Below are positions 6,729-13,252 of a stretch of 45,342 nucleotides of DNA, in pieces. Within the stretch, counting starts at the first letter, position 1, and each line of letters starts with the position of its first letter. Origin of the DNA: a virus; IMG/VR virus record IMGVR_UViG_3300030616_000042, positions 1-45,342 of that record, one strand, 5' to 3'. A program made the translations under genes and the position numbers. The notes beneath the pieces are model-generated. The model made no database searches, was not told the origin of the DNA, and saw nothing but the letters and a program-made list of their open reading frames with translations.

Positions 6729-6757
6729 AGTATAACACATTTTTAAAAGTTTGTCAA
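6729..6757 (-). promoter_or_regulatory. Sigma70-like promoter for leftward replication operon
   Basis: On the minus strand: TTGACA (6757-6752), 17-bp spacer, TATACT (6734-6729), preceded by ACCCC as in the promoter at 11361-11389. Predicted start near 6722. Drives the replisome organiser and the genes down to the methyltransferase. Confidence 0.8.
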
Positions 6758-6762
6758 GGGGT

Positions 6763-7038
6763 TTAAATAAATTCTTTTTGTGCCCTCCATGCTGATGCTG
6801 TACGTCCTGTCATTGTACAAGGTCTCTTTGTGGCTTCGTATACCAATCCCTTCATCCGGAGTTCAAGGATCCGCGGGGTTATTACATTTATTGCTATTCC
6901 GGTGTGCCGGCTTATCTCCGTGTTGGTTAAAGCATGCTCCTGGTTCTGTAAGAAATCATATATCTGTCTCTGTAATCTGCCTAGTTTTGGTATTAGGTCA
7001 AGATATGCTTGTTTTGATGTATCTGATACATTACTCAT
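6763..7038 (-). CDS. Winged-helix DNA-binding protein (91 aa)
   Basis: Compact wHTH: helices from KLGRLQRQIYDFLQNQEH, then LTNTEISRHTGIAINVITPR (helix-turn-helix with recognition helix) and the wing LVYEATKRPCTMTGRTASAW. Phages carry many such proteins as small regulators or adaptor modules. ATG has GGGGG seven bases upstream. It lies just upstream of the 6729-6757 promoter, so it is a candidate regulator of it; this is inference from position. Confidence 0.7.
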   Translation of the reverse strand: MSNVSDTSKQAYLDLIPKLGRLQRQIYDFLQNQEHALTNTEISRHTGIAINVITPRILELRMKGLVYEATKRPCTMTGRTASAWRAQKEFI

Positions 7039-7088
7039 TATACCCCCTGTTCGTTCAAATGTGAGCGTTTACATAGATATAGAAATCA

Positions 7089-7553
7089 CTATCTACGGTT
7101 CTTTGGTTTACATCTGTGGCAATAGTATGGTGTGTATATCTCTTTTTCCTTTAAACCAGTTATAAGGAATTGTGTCACAGGTACAGCTTTATATTTTATT
7201 CTACTCTTCCCTTCTACCGCCACGCATTTCCTTATCATACATTTACACTTATCACAGGTTACTATCTCTTGGTTGTCATCTATTTTGGTTAGTCTGTCAA
7301 TTAAAGGCTGTATCATTTCTTTTACTTCTTTCTTATGTTCCTTGGTAAACTTCCGTAACCTTTCTATTTCTCCTTCTTCTGTTTTTGCTTCTGGTATTTC
7401 CCCTGCTAATGGATCGCCTAGCCAAATACTTGTGATCCCTAGATACCTCCTTAGTTCTCTGTCTTTTCCGTCTGGTATTCTTACGATTATAACTACCGAT
7501 AAAATCATCCCTAAAAGAAACGCACATACAAGCATTATTACTATTTCCATCAT
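7089..7553 (-). CDS. Membrane-anchored zinc-ribbon protein (154 aa)
   Basis: One N-terminal membrane helix (about residues 3-25, EIVIMLVCAFLLGMILSVVI), a charged coiled segment (about 60-95, EEGEIERLRKFTKEHKKE), then a Cys module: CDKCKCMIRKC and, near the end, YYCHRCKPKNRR. The soluble part is therefore probably cytoplasmic and metal-bound. Coupled by ATGA to the 52-aa gene upstream. Function unknown. Confidence 0.6.
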   Translation of the reverse strand: MMEIVIMLVCAFLLGMILSVVIIVRIPDGKDRELRRYLGITSIWLGDPLAGEIPEAKTEEGEIERLRKFTKEHKKEVKEMIQPLIDRLTKIDDNQEIVTCDKCKCMIRKCVAVEGKSRIKYKAVPVTQFLITGLKEKEIYTPYYCHRCKPKNRR

Positions 7554-7708
7554 TCCCCCTGGTTACGATATATTGTTAGTAGTATATCATCTCCTTCTGG
7601 TGTGTCAAACTTGGCTTCATATACCTCCTGTTTCCCGTCTTCCCGTTTTATTATTACTCTTATCGTGCCTTTCTTTAATGGTGCAAAGGCCTGTTGCTTA
7701 CGTTTCAT
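7550..7708 (-). CDS. Small beta-rich protein (52 aa)
   Basis: ATG at 7708 follows AGGAGGGATA, one of the best ribosome binding sites here, and shares a base with the stop of the upstream gene (TAATG). Basic start, then beta-like segments (TIRVIIKREDGKQEVYEAKF). Stop overlaps the next start. Unrecognised. Confidence 0.6.
   Translation of the reverse strand: MKRKQQAFAPLKKGTIRVIIKREDGKQEVYEAKFDTPEGDDILLTIYRNQGE
7581..7608 (-). promoter_or_regulatory. Candidate internal promoter
   Basis: Minus strand TTGACA (7608-7603), 16-bp spacer, TATACT (7586-7581), inside the 52-aa gene and upstream of the 7089-7553 gene. Good match by sequence, but it is within coding DNA and lacks the TGTGTTATA context of the other promoters. 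Confidence 0.35.
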
Positions 7709-8154
7709 TATCCCTCCTGTAGATATGGCTTTGTCTGGCCGGCATATTTAAGGATGCTCTGTCCCAGGCTTATTCTCTTATCAAATGCGTTTACTATACC
7801 TTCTATCTTGTCTCGGATCTTACGTTCAAGGGCACATTTGGATTTTAGTTTTGTTTCCCTGTCTAGATCTGTTATGTATTTTGTCTTAGGTTCCATTCTA
7901 CTGTCCTCTGCTATGTCCAAATAGGCATTGGCATCTGCTAATAAAGACGTAGCTCTTTCATACCAGGCCACACATTCACCTAGGTCAGTTTCTAGTCCCA
8001 TATGTTCTGGTAGCTTGTTTCTTAAAAGTTTCTTCATGTGTAGTATGGTTTCTATGTTGTCTAAAAGCCATTCATCATATGGTGGTATCTTTTTTGCTCT
8101 TTCTAACAATTCTTGTTGTTTCTTCTGCTCTATTTCTTGTGCTTCTATGTCCAT
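7708..8154 (-). CDS. Helical hypothetical protein (148 aa)
   Basis: Predominantly helical and charged; N-terminal coiled segment (DIEAQEIEQKKQQELLERAK), central helices with WYERATSLLADANAYLDIAE, and a basic end. It lies directly between the PD-(D/E)XK nuclease and small early genes. Phage nucleases of the RecB/Cas4 type often sit next to small helical partners, so a recombination role is possible but unproven. Confidence 0.6.
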   Translation of the reverse strand: MDIEAQEIEQKKQQELLERAKKIPPYDEWLLDNIETILHMKKLLRNKLPEHMGLETDLGECVAWYERATSLLADANAYLDIAEDSRMEPKTKYITDLDRETKLKSKCALERKIRDKIEGIVNAFDKRISLGQSILKYAGQTKPYLQEG

Positions 8155-8865
8155 CTATTTCCCCCTCTGGCAAAAGCCCTTTACATCACAGTATTTATCA
8201 CATTTCTTTCCTTTCCAGGTCTCTTCTATGGTGCATGGCGGTAGGTCTTTGTCCTCTTTTTCATGTGCTTCACGTATGTCGTTTAGTTTGTCTTTTATCA
8301 TCTTCTCTGTTTCGTCTAATGTCATTAGTTTTAATGGCACTTCTACTATTGGGCTTGTAGGATAGCCGTTTTTCACGTTCCTTGCTGCCCAGTCACGTAA
8401 TATCGCTATTATCACCCCTGTGTCCTTTAATATCACCTTCTTTGTCTTGGCATATAGCCATCTATATATGCTTAGTTGTTTAGACCAGTCTAAAAGTCGG
8501 GACTTATATACCAGAGTAAAAGCCGAGGTACACTTAAAGTCGGTTATAGTACCGTCTTTGATTAAATCAAATTTACCGCTTATACTATATCCGTCTATTT
8601 CCGTTGATAGTCTTTCTTCCTGTGCTTCGCCTATTTCTACTTGTTCCAGGGCCAGGTGTACAGCAGATCCAAATAAACTCCATATTCTGTCTGCACTGTC
8701 TATCTCTATTTCGTCTGAATGTCTACGGGTTAATACTATTTCTCTGGTAGATTTTAATAGTTCAGTAGCAGAATAATGGTTCTTGTCCTTGTTGTGATCG
8801 TACATATCTAAACTTAAATACTTGTGTATCACTTCCGGTAATTTGCTCTTATTTACTATTTTCAC
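8155..8865 (-). CDS. PD-(D/E)XK exonuclease, RecB/Cas4-like
   Basis: 236 aa from GTG at 8865, which has AGGAGG four bases upstream; the longer ATG frame only shadows the next gene. Motifs in order: H70 in GSAVHLALE, D100 in SGKFDLI, D109-x-K111 in ITDFKCTS, then QLSIYRW (motif with Q and Y). These are typical of RecB-family phage nucleases. The C-terminus carries CDKYCDVKGFC, which together with another Cys could bind an Fe-S cluster as in Cas4/AddB. Likely processes DNA ends with the SSB-like protein two genes upstream. Confidence 0.8.
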   Translation of the reverse strand: MKIVNKSKLPEVIHKYLSLDMYDHNKDKNHYSATELLKSTREIVLTRRHSDEIEIDSADRIWSLFGSAVHLALEQVEIGEAQEERLSTEIDGYSISGKFDLIKDGTITDFKCTSAFTLVYKSRLLDWSKQLSIYRWLYAKTKKVILKDTGVIIAILRDWAARNVKNGYPTSPIVEVPLKLMTLDETEKMIKDKLNDIREAHEKEDKDLPPCTIEETWKGKKCDKYCDVKGFCQRGK

Positions 8866-8873
8866 TTTTCCTC

Positions 8874-9095
8874 CTATTTGTGAAATATACATCTTTCTTC
8901 CCATTTGTTTTGAATAAATGGCGATACATTTTTTAGTTCTACTATTAGTATAGCCCATACATCGTCTTGTTTTATCACTTCAACCACCCTACTCCATTCA
9001 CTCCCATAATTACCACTATAATTAAGTATATCAGTGGCATCTACTAGGTCATATATCTGAACCTTGTATGCTTTCATGTATGTGTTTTCTTTCAA
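8874..9095 (-). CDS. Hypothetical protein (73 aa), TTG start
   Basis: The start is probably TTG at 9095, overlapping the upstream stop (TTGA) with GAGGGG nine bases before it; an ATG at 9077 is the alternative but has no clear ribosome binding site. A small alpha/beta protein with WAILIVELKN. No family recognised. Confidence 0.55.
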   Translation of the reverse strand: MKENTYMKAYKVQIYDLVDATDILNYSGNYGSEWSRVVEVIKQDDVWAILIVELKNVSPFIQNKWEERCIFHK

Positions 9096-9790
9096 AACGG
9101 TATCCCCTCTTCTTCTACTACCTTACCACCTACCTTCTCTGCTATGCGTTCTACTGTCTTTTTGAAATTCTCTTTGTTCTTATCCTGGTCGGGTGGCTCG
9201 CCAAAACGTCTCGTGTGTTCGTGTGCTTCCATAGGTGTCATTTCATAGGTAAAATCAATACCTCTTTTGGCTACATAATCTGTTCTATCACATATCTCTT
9301 GGAGTGACGGCATTTTTTCATACAAGATTGGGAACATGGTTTTGAATGCCGACTGCCACGTTATACTACGCTTTTCTTTCCATGCTTTATCAGCCCACAT
9401 CTCTCTTTCTTCGTTAGGTTTCTTGTTATCCGATGGCTCTGGTTTCTCTGTGGTGGTAGCTTCTTTTGGCATGGCTTCTCCTCCCAGGTTAAAACTACCT
9501 GATGAGCTTAGTGAGGTTTCTTCTTGTTTTGTCTTTTTGCTCATATACTTGTTTACCTTACATCTGTCTATTACTACCCTTGTACCTTTCATGTCCTCGC
9601 CTATCTGGGCTTTTGTCATAGATACATATATCTTTTCATCTCCGTCTGCTAACATTACATTCTGTACGTCAAATGTCGTTCCTGGCTCCCTACCCGGCTT
9701 TGTTTCTACCTTTCCTATCCATTTTAATGTTCCCTCTACGTCCAGTCCGCTTACTCCGTTTTTCATACCTTTAATGTCTGCGATCTTCAT
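9092..9790 (-). CDS. SSB-like single-stranded DNA-binding protein
   Basis: 232 aa. Residues 1-90 look like an OB-fold (VEGTLKWIGKVETKPG, FDVQNVMLADGDEKIYVSM, GTRVVIDRCKVNKY). A flexible, charged Ser/Glu/Pro linker (about 90-130) and a helical region follow, and the protein ends VVEEEGIPF. Bacterial SSBs end in an acidic tip finishing I-P-F that docks host repair and replication proteins, so this tail strongly suggests an SSB role although the OB region is not the standard bacterial sequence. It neighbours the RecB-like nuclease and replication genes. Confidence 0.65.
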   Translation of the reverse strand: MKIADIKGMKNGVSGLDVEGTLKWIGKVETKPGREPGTTFDVQNVMLADGDEKIYVSMTKAQIGEDMKGTRVVIDRCKVNKYMSKKTKQEETSLSSSGSFNLGGEAMPKEATTTEKPEPSDNKKPNEEREMWADKAWKEKRSITWQSAFKTMFPILYEKMPSLQEICDRTDYVAKRGIDFTYEMTPMEAHEHTRRFGEPPDQDKNKENFKKTVERIAEKVGGKVVEEEGIPF

Positions 9791-9799
9791 AAACCCTCC

Positions 9800-10039
9800 T
9801 TATACTCCAAAGATTGAATTACATATTTTTGCCATTATCGGGTGTAGATTGCTCTCATCCCTTACCCTTCCTGCCTCTTCCTCCCTGTCTTTTAATAGTT
9901 TATCATAACATTGCTCACATAAACCCTCAAATTCCTTACAGTCCTGTTCTGTTATCTCTTCCCCGCAGTTCTCACATACTATTGCCTCTCTTTCGTATAC
10001 ATCATCCGGCTCTTGTCTGTTTGAATACTTTATGTCCAT
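9800..10039 (-). CDS. Zinc-ribbon protein (79 aa)
   Basis: CENCGEEITEQDCKEFEGLC followed by EQC gives a treble-clef-like Cys set near the middle; the rest is acidic. ATG at 10039 uses the leader GGGAGGTAGTGATG that recurs before the next two genes. An in-frame GTG three bases earlier is less well placed. Probably a small regulator or adaptor; not recognised. Confidence 0.6.
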   Translation of the reverse strand: MDIKYSNRQEPDDVYEREAIVCENCGEEITEQDCKEFEGLCEQCYDKLLKDREEEAGRVRDESNLHPIMAKICNSIFGV

Positions 10040-10049
10040 CACTACCTCC

Positions 10050-10643
10050 CTATCCTTTAATAAACACCCAAAAATATGAATGTATCTTTCTCAAGTGTCT
10101 TTGGGTTAGCTTTGAGTTCGCTACCTTGCCTCGTTCTATTGACAATATCGCTAAATCCTTTGCATAAAATCCCTGCTCTCGCGCCCACTGCCATACAAGA
10201 CAATGTGTCATAGTAGTCTTACTGTCAGTATAATCTTGGCACTTGAATATTAGAAGTCCTTTCTTTTTCAATACCCTGTATGCTTCCTTTAGTATTGATT
10301 TGTATAATTCTTCTAACTCTTGAAAATCTTTGAATATACCATGTGTTTTTGATGAGTAGTAATTAGCAGACTTTCCGTGTATTCCAAACATAAAGGGTGG
10401 GTCTAAAATCATACTATCTATGCTATTATTTTCGTGATTAAACAAATTATCTGCTCTGCCAACAGGACAATAATTTACTTGTGGACTAACATCATAAATA
10501 TATGTTGGTATGCCTAATCCATTTTTATAGAAATTTCCCTTGAAATACATTGGGTCAAGCGATATATGTTTACCATCATTATGTATCTCTAATAATGCTT
10601 TTAGTAAATCTTGTTCATTCGTGAATACCGATTTGTGTATCAT
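10050..10643 (-). CDS. DNA methyltransferase-like protein, DPPF type
   Basis: 197 aa. SMILDPPFMFG supplies the catalytic DPPF motif of N6-adenine/N4-cytosine methyltransferases. AYRVLKKKGLLIFKCQDYTD matches the strand-helix that follows the motif in the Rossmann fold. The protein is short and the usual FxGxG AdoMet motif is not obvious, so it may be a minimal or divergent enzyme. Third methyltransferase in the window. Start ATG at 10643 behind GGGAGGTAGTG. Confidence 0.7.
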   Translation of the reverse strand: MIHKSVFTNEQDLLKALLEIHNDGKHISLDPMYFKGNFYKNGLGIPTYIYDVSPQVNYCPVGRADNLFNHENNSIDSMILDPPFMFGIHGKSANYYSSKTHGIFKDFQELEELYKSILKEAYRVLKKKGLLIFKCQDYTDSKTTMTHCLVWQWAREQGFYAKDLAILSIERGKVANSKLTQRHLRKIHSYFWVFIKG

Positions 10644-10653
10644 CACTACCTCC

Positions 10654-10851
10654 CTATTTGTCTGTAATTTCTATTTCATCTATATCGTCAATACTAAAAA
10701 CTTGCCCCGTACTTCTTTTATCACTTTCAAATGCTATCCTGTCAGTATTAGCAAAATTATAGTGTATTTCACTTAACTTAGTATGTTCCTGTTCTTTGCA
10801 ACCATTCTTGTAATATAATGAGTGTTTCTTGAATTTAATAATTGCTTTCAT
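10654..10851 (-). CDS. Small hypothetical protein (65 aa)
   Basis: ATG at 10851 (MKAIIKFKKHSLYYKNGCKE) is chosen because it has the same GGGAGGTAGTGATG leader as the next two genes; the upstream frame extension shadows the 54-aa gene. Beta-rich, ends DDIDEIEITDK. Unrecognised. Confidence 0.55.
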   Translation of the reverse strand: MKAIIKFKKHSLYYKNGCKEQEHTKLSEIHYNFANTDRIAFESDKRSTGQVFSIDDIDEIEITDK

Positions 10852-10853
10852 CA

Positions 10854-11018
10854 CTACCTCCCTAAAAAGTGTATTGCTATGGCTGATAAGACTACTATAT
10901 ATATTATCCATCTTGTTAGATTTACTTTAGTGTGATTTACAGGGTACTTCTTTCTGGGTGGCTGATACTTGGGATTGTTAACTCGATATACTGATAAGGG
11001 TGGTTTACTTATTCTCAT
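10854..11018 (-). CDS. Small membrane protein (54 aa)
   Basis: ATG at 11018 follows GGAGGAGATAG and overlaps the upstream stop (ATGA). Pro/Lys-rich N-terminal part (NNPKYQPPRKKYP) and one C-terminal membrane helix (about 36-53, WIIYIVVLSAIAIHFLG). Tail-anchored topology. Function unknown. Confidence 0.6.
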   Translation of the reverse strand: MRISKPPLSVYRVNNPKYQPPRKKYPVNHTKVNLTRWIIYIVVLSAIAIHFLGR

Positions 11019-11341
11019 TCTATCTCCTCCGTGTATGATATTGTAAACTCAAATACGTAGTTGCGTATCTTTCCGTTCTCTACCTTACATATTATCAGTT
11101 TCTTGTTGTAGCAGGTTATTCCATGTGGCTTTTCCTGGTAGTCAAATGCGGTAGGCATTATCTCAATACAGTCATTAGATATTCCGTGCTTTGCAATGTA
11201 AGAGTCTGGATCAAACTCCGTATATGCTATTGATATGATGAATAATAACAAGGCCACAAGAACTGGTGAGGTACGGACGGAAGTCCGCAGAGGAGTTCTC
11301 TTCTTGTGACCTATCGTGGTTTTATGATTTTGTGTTTTCAT
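11015..11341 (-). CDS. Membrane protein (108 aa), first gene of leftward early operon
   Basis: ATG at 11341 with GAGG upstream; more upstream starts in the frame would fall at or before the start point of the 11361-11389 promoter. Basic, Thr/Arg-rich N-terminus (HKKRTPLRTSVRTS), one membrane helix (about 41-57, PVLVALLLFIISIAY) and an exported-side C-terminal domain with two Cys. First gene behind a consensus promoter, so probably expressed early; it may act at the host envelope. No homologue recognised. Confidence 0.6.
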   Translation of the reverse strand: MKTQNHKTTIGHKKRTPLRTSVRTSPVLVALLLFIISIAYTEFDPDSYIAKHGISNDCIEIMPTAFDYQEKPHGITCYNKKLIICKVENGKIRNYVFEFTISYTEEIE

Positions 11342-11360
11342 TGTCCTCACCATTACCCTG

Positions 11361-11389
11361 ATTATAACACATAAAAAACATTTTGTCAA
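11361..11389 (-). promoter_or_regulatory. Consensus sigma70 promoter, early leftward operon
   Basis: Minus strand TTGACA (11389-11384), 17-bp spacer, TATAAT (11366-11361): a full consensus in both boxes, with CCCC just before the -35 and TGTGT before the -10 as at 6729-6757. Predicted start near 11354, immediately downstream of the late-operon terminator. Confidence 0.88.
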
Positions 11390-11396
11390 GGGGTTT

Positions 11397-11439
11397 AAAA
11401 AAAAGAGCAGGCCAGCGTATAAGGGATAAGACCTGCTCT
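11397..11439 (-). terminator. Intrinsic terminator of the late operon
   Basis: Minus strand: AGAGCAGG (11439-11432), 20-nt loop, CCTGCTCT (11411-11404) then a run of eight T (11404-11397). It separates the late operon from the promoter at 11361-11389. The loop holds the complement of a 20-nt element found in the late leader. Confidence 0.85.
11414..11433 (+). repeat. 20-nt element shared with late-operon leader (terminator copy)
   Basis: Plus strand AGCGTATAAGGGATAAGACC. The minus strand at 39424-39405 reads AGCGTATAAGGGATATGACC, identical at 19 of 20 positions. In the transcripts the two copies would be complementary: the leader RNA carries this sequence and the terminator loop carries its complement. 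Confidence 0.85.
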
Positions 11440-11446
11440 CTTTTGG

Positions 11447-11647
11447 TTATTTGAATTTTGCTATCAGTCTTTCAATAGTCGGAAGTATCTTGTCGTCTAG
11501 TTTGTTCGGGCTTTCTTCTATCAAAGCCTTTAATCCTTCTAAAAAGTCTTTCGCTTCGGCTGCGTATTTCTTTTTCAGGTTCTCAAAAAGTTCTGCTAAG
11601 TCGCTTAACATGTTTAGTAGGTCTAGGATCTGTTTTAACTTCTTCAT
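11447..11647 (-). CDS. Small helical protein (66 aa), last late gene
   Basis: Entirely helical, heptad-like Leu pattern (KKLKQILDLLNMLSDLAELF) and no membrane helix. It overlaps the end of the membrane protein gene upstream by 4 bp and is the last gene before the terminator. It could be a partner of that membrane protein (for instance a lysis regulator), but nothing in the sequence proves this. Confidence 0.6.
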   Translation of the reverse strand: MKKLKQILDLLNMLSDLAELFENLKKKYAAEAKDFLEGLKALIEESPNKLDDKILPTIERLIAKFK

Positions 11648-12063
11648 GGTATCACCCCCTTGTTTCTTAGTTCATTTAATTCTTTTTGATACTTTCGTTT
11701 CTCTTCCTGTAGATTGTTCCTGTGGTTTATTAAGGCAAATAACTTGGTAACTGTCATACTTACTATACCTATTAAGGCTGTTATCACGGCTATCAGTCCT
11801 GCTATGATTTTCTTCATTAGTCCTGTATCGTTGGTTACGTCACGGTTTACAGAGTTGCCTACTCCTACCTGTGCGTTGGCTTGTACTTTCAGTTTAATGT
11901 CCTTTATTTCAAGTTTGTTATCGTTTATCCCTGCCTGTAGGTTAGTATCTACATTCTCTAATTGGTTAACAGTTTTATTGAACAACTTAGGCGAGACACC
12001 GAACAAGGCTCCGAATACATTTGAATACATTGTAATACAAAGTAATACAATTAAGACTCTCAT
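11644..12063 (-). CDS. Signal-peptide membrane protein, holin-region candidate
   Basis: 139 aa. N-terminal signal-like segment (MRVLIVLLCITMYSNVFG, cleavage expected after VFG), a hydrophilic Asn/Asp-rich middle with QLENVDTNLQAG, one long membrane helix (about 83-108, KIIAGLIAVITALIGIVSMTVTK-like) and a charged coiled C-terminus. If cleaved it would be periplasm-out, cytoplasm-in. It is in the late lysis neighbourhood, so holin or antiholin is possible, but a virion or envelope role is equally open. Confidence 0.55.
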   Translation of the reverse strand: MRVLIVLLCITMYSNVFGALFGVSPKLFNKTVNQLENVDTNLQAGINDNKLEIKDIKLKVQANAQVGVGNSVNRDVTNDTGLMKKIIAGLIAVITALIGIVSMTVTKLFALINHRNNLQEEKRKYQKELNELRNKGVIP

Positions 12064-12899
12064 ATATACCCCTCTGTATCTTTACGTTTATAGGTAGATT
12101 TATCCCAGTCTATCTCGCCTTTAGTCATATCACATACTCCGTAACCTATGGTAGAAAACTTGTATTTCATTTTACCATTATAGGGATAGTCCATCTTCCC
12201 TGTCAGGCACCCTGTCATTACTATTCTCTTACCGCCTATTTCAAACTGGTGCTGTTTGTGTGTGTGGCTCTGGTATACTATATCCCATGCTTTTGCCATT
12301 CTCGGTACCAGATCTTCCCATATCTGAAAGGCCGTTGTGTATGGGTTCCGGTGGTTCTTCTCTATATGTGTGAAAATCGCCTTTCCTACCTGAAAGATAT
12401 ATTGCGGGCTTATTACTATGTTAAATACCCCACTCTCTTCAAATAGTTCCTTGTAGGTCTTTATAAACTTCTCTATTTCATGTATCTGTTCTTTGTCCTG
12501 TGACATATAGGTTAATACCTTTAATAGTCTGTTGTCATGGTTTGCCTTTACGAATATTATATGGTCGTATATCTTCTCGGCTACTTTTAGTACCTTGATA
12601 AAACTGTTTATCTCGTCCCAGGGTTTAGATGTATCTCTGCTCGTCAGATGGTATCTGCTGAAAGAGTCCAGGTTCGCTACGTCACCGTTAAATACACACA
12701 TCTTTTTACCTTTCAGTTTAGAGGTTTCCTTAAAGGCTTTCTCTAACAAGTCATATCTGGTGTAGGGTACGTGTAATTCAAAAATGTCAATGTGTCCGGT
12801 AAACGCATTAAACCTGTCTTCTAGTACCAGCCTTTCCGTGCGGTTTACTTCCCAGTTTGATAACTCCCTAACTAAGCCATATCCCTTTATGCTTGGCAT
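12060..12899 (-). CDS. Calcineurin-like metallophosphoesterase
   Basis: 279 aa. Metal-binding motifs in order: FELHVPY (in place of the usual DxH, so Glu replaces Asp), FNGDVANLDSF (GD), VKANHDNRLL (GNHD-like), a later H in FTHIEKNH and SHTHKQH (GHxH-like). Such enzymes hydrolyse phosphomono- or diesters, including nucleic acids or cyclic nucleotides; the substrate is unknown. Its place in the late operon beside lysis genes is odd for a DNA repair enzyme. ATG shares a base with the preceding stop (TAATG) behind GGGGGG. Confidence 0.8.
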   Translation of the reverse strand: MPSIKGYGLVRELSNWEVNRTERLVLEDRFNAFTGHIDIFELHVPYTRYDLLEKAFKETSKLKGKKMCVFNGDVANLDSFSRYHLTSRDTSKPWDEINSFIKVLKVAEKIYDHIIFVKANHDNRLLKVLTYMSQDKEQIHEIEKFIKTYKELFEESGVFNIVISPQYIFQVGKAIFTHIEKNHRNPYTTAFQIWEDLVPRMAKAWDIVYQSHTHKQHQFEIGGKRIVMTGCLTGKMDYPYNGKMKYKFSTIGYGVCDMTKGEIDWDKSTYKRKDTEGYI

Positions 12900-13189
12900 T
12901 ACTCCCCCCTTATTATTTTGTTGTCTTTGTATTCAGGTTGATATTCAAGGAATTTCTTTAGATATTTTTCTGCTAGTACAACAAATCTTTTTTTGTTCTT
13001 TATTATTTTGCATACGCCCCTGGGTGGGATTCTTAGGTTTACTGCCAATGTCACATACGGCATTTTTTCTTTTAGGTGTGAGTATAGTTCTTCATATCCT
13101 TCGTAGTACCATTCTTTGCTTTCTAAAAAATCAGTAATAATTCTTTTTGCTCCTTTCTGCTTGGCTTTCTCTTTTAACCCTGGCATCAT
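12899..13189 (-). CDS. Small basic HTH-like protein (96 aa)
   Basis: The start MMPGLKEKAKQK at 13189 is chosen because AGGGGG lies six bases upstream and because the longer frame would begin inside the -10 box of the promoter at 13219-13247. Lys-rich helices with PYVTLAVNLRIPPRGVCKII in the middle may form a helix-turn-helix. It is the first gene of a transcript that also covers the phosphoesterase. Not recognised. Confidence 0.6.
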   Translation of the reverse strand: MMPGLKEKAKQKGAKRIITDFLESKEWYYEGYEELYSHLKEKMPYVTLAVNLRIPPRGVCKIIKNKKRFVVLAEKYLKKFLEYQPEYKDNKIIRGE

Positions 13190-13218
13190 TACCCCCTTAT
13201 TACTTATTCCTTGAAACA

Positions 13219-13247
13219 ATAATACTAAATAAATAATAGGTTGTCAA
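13219..13247 (-). promoter_or_regulatory. Sigma70-like promoter inside late region
   Basis: Minus strand TTGACA (13247-13242), 17-bp spacer, TATTAT (13224-13219). Predicted start near 13212, 23 bases before the ATG at 13189. It would allow the 13189-11447 genes to be made apart from the long late transcript. Confidence 0.75.
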
Positions 13248-13252
13248 TACCC

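Noticed and set aside
8866-8958. N-terminal extension of the RecB-like nuclease frame
   Set aside because: It overlaps the 73-aa gene in another frame; GTG at 8865 has a perfect ribosome binding site and the nuclease motifs are all downstream.
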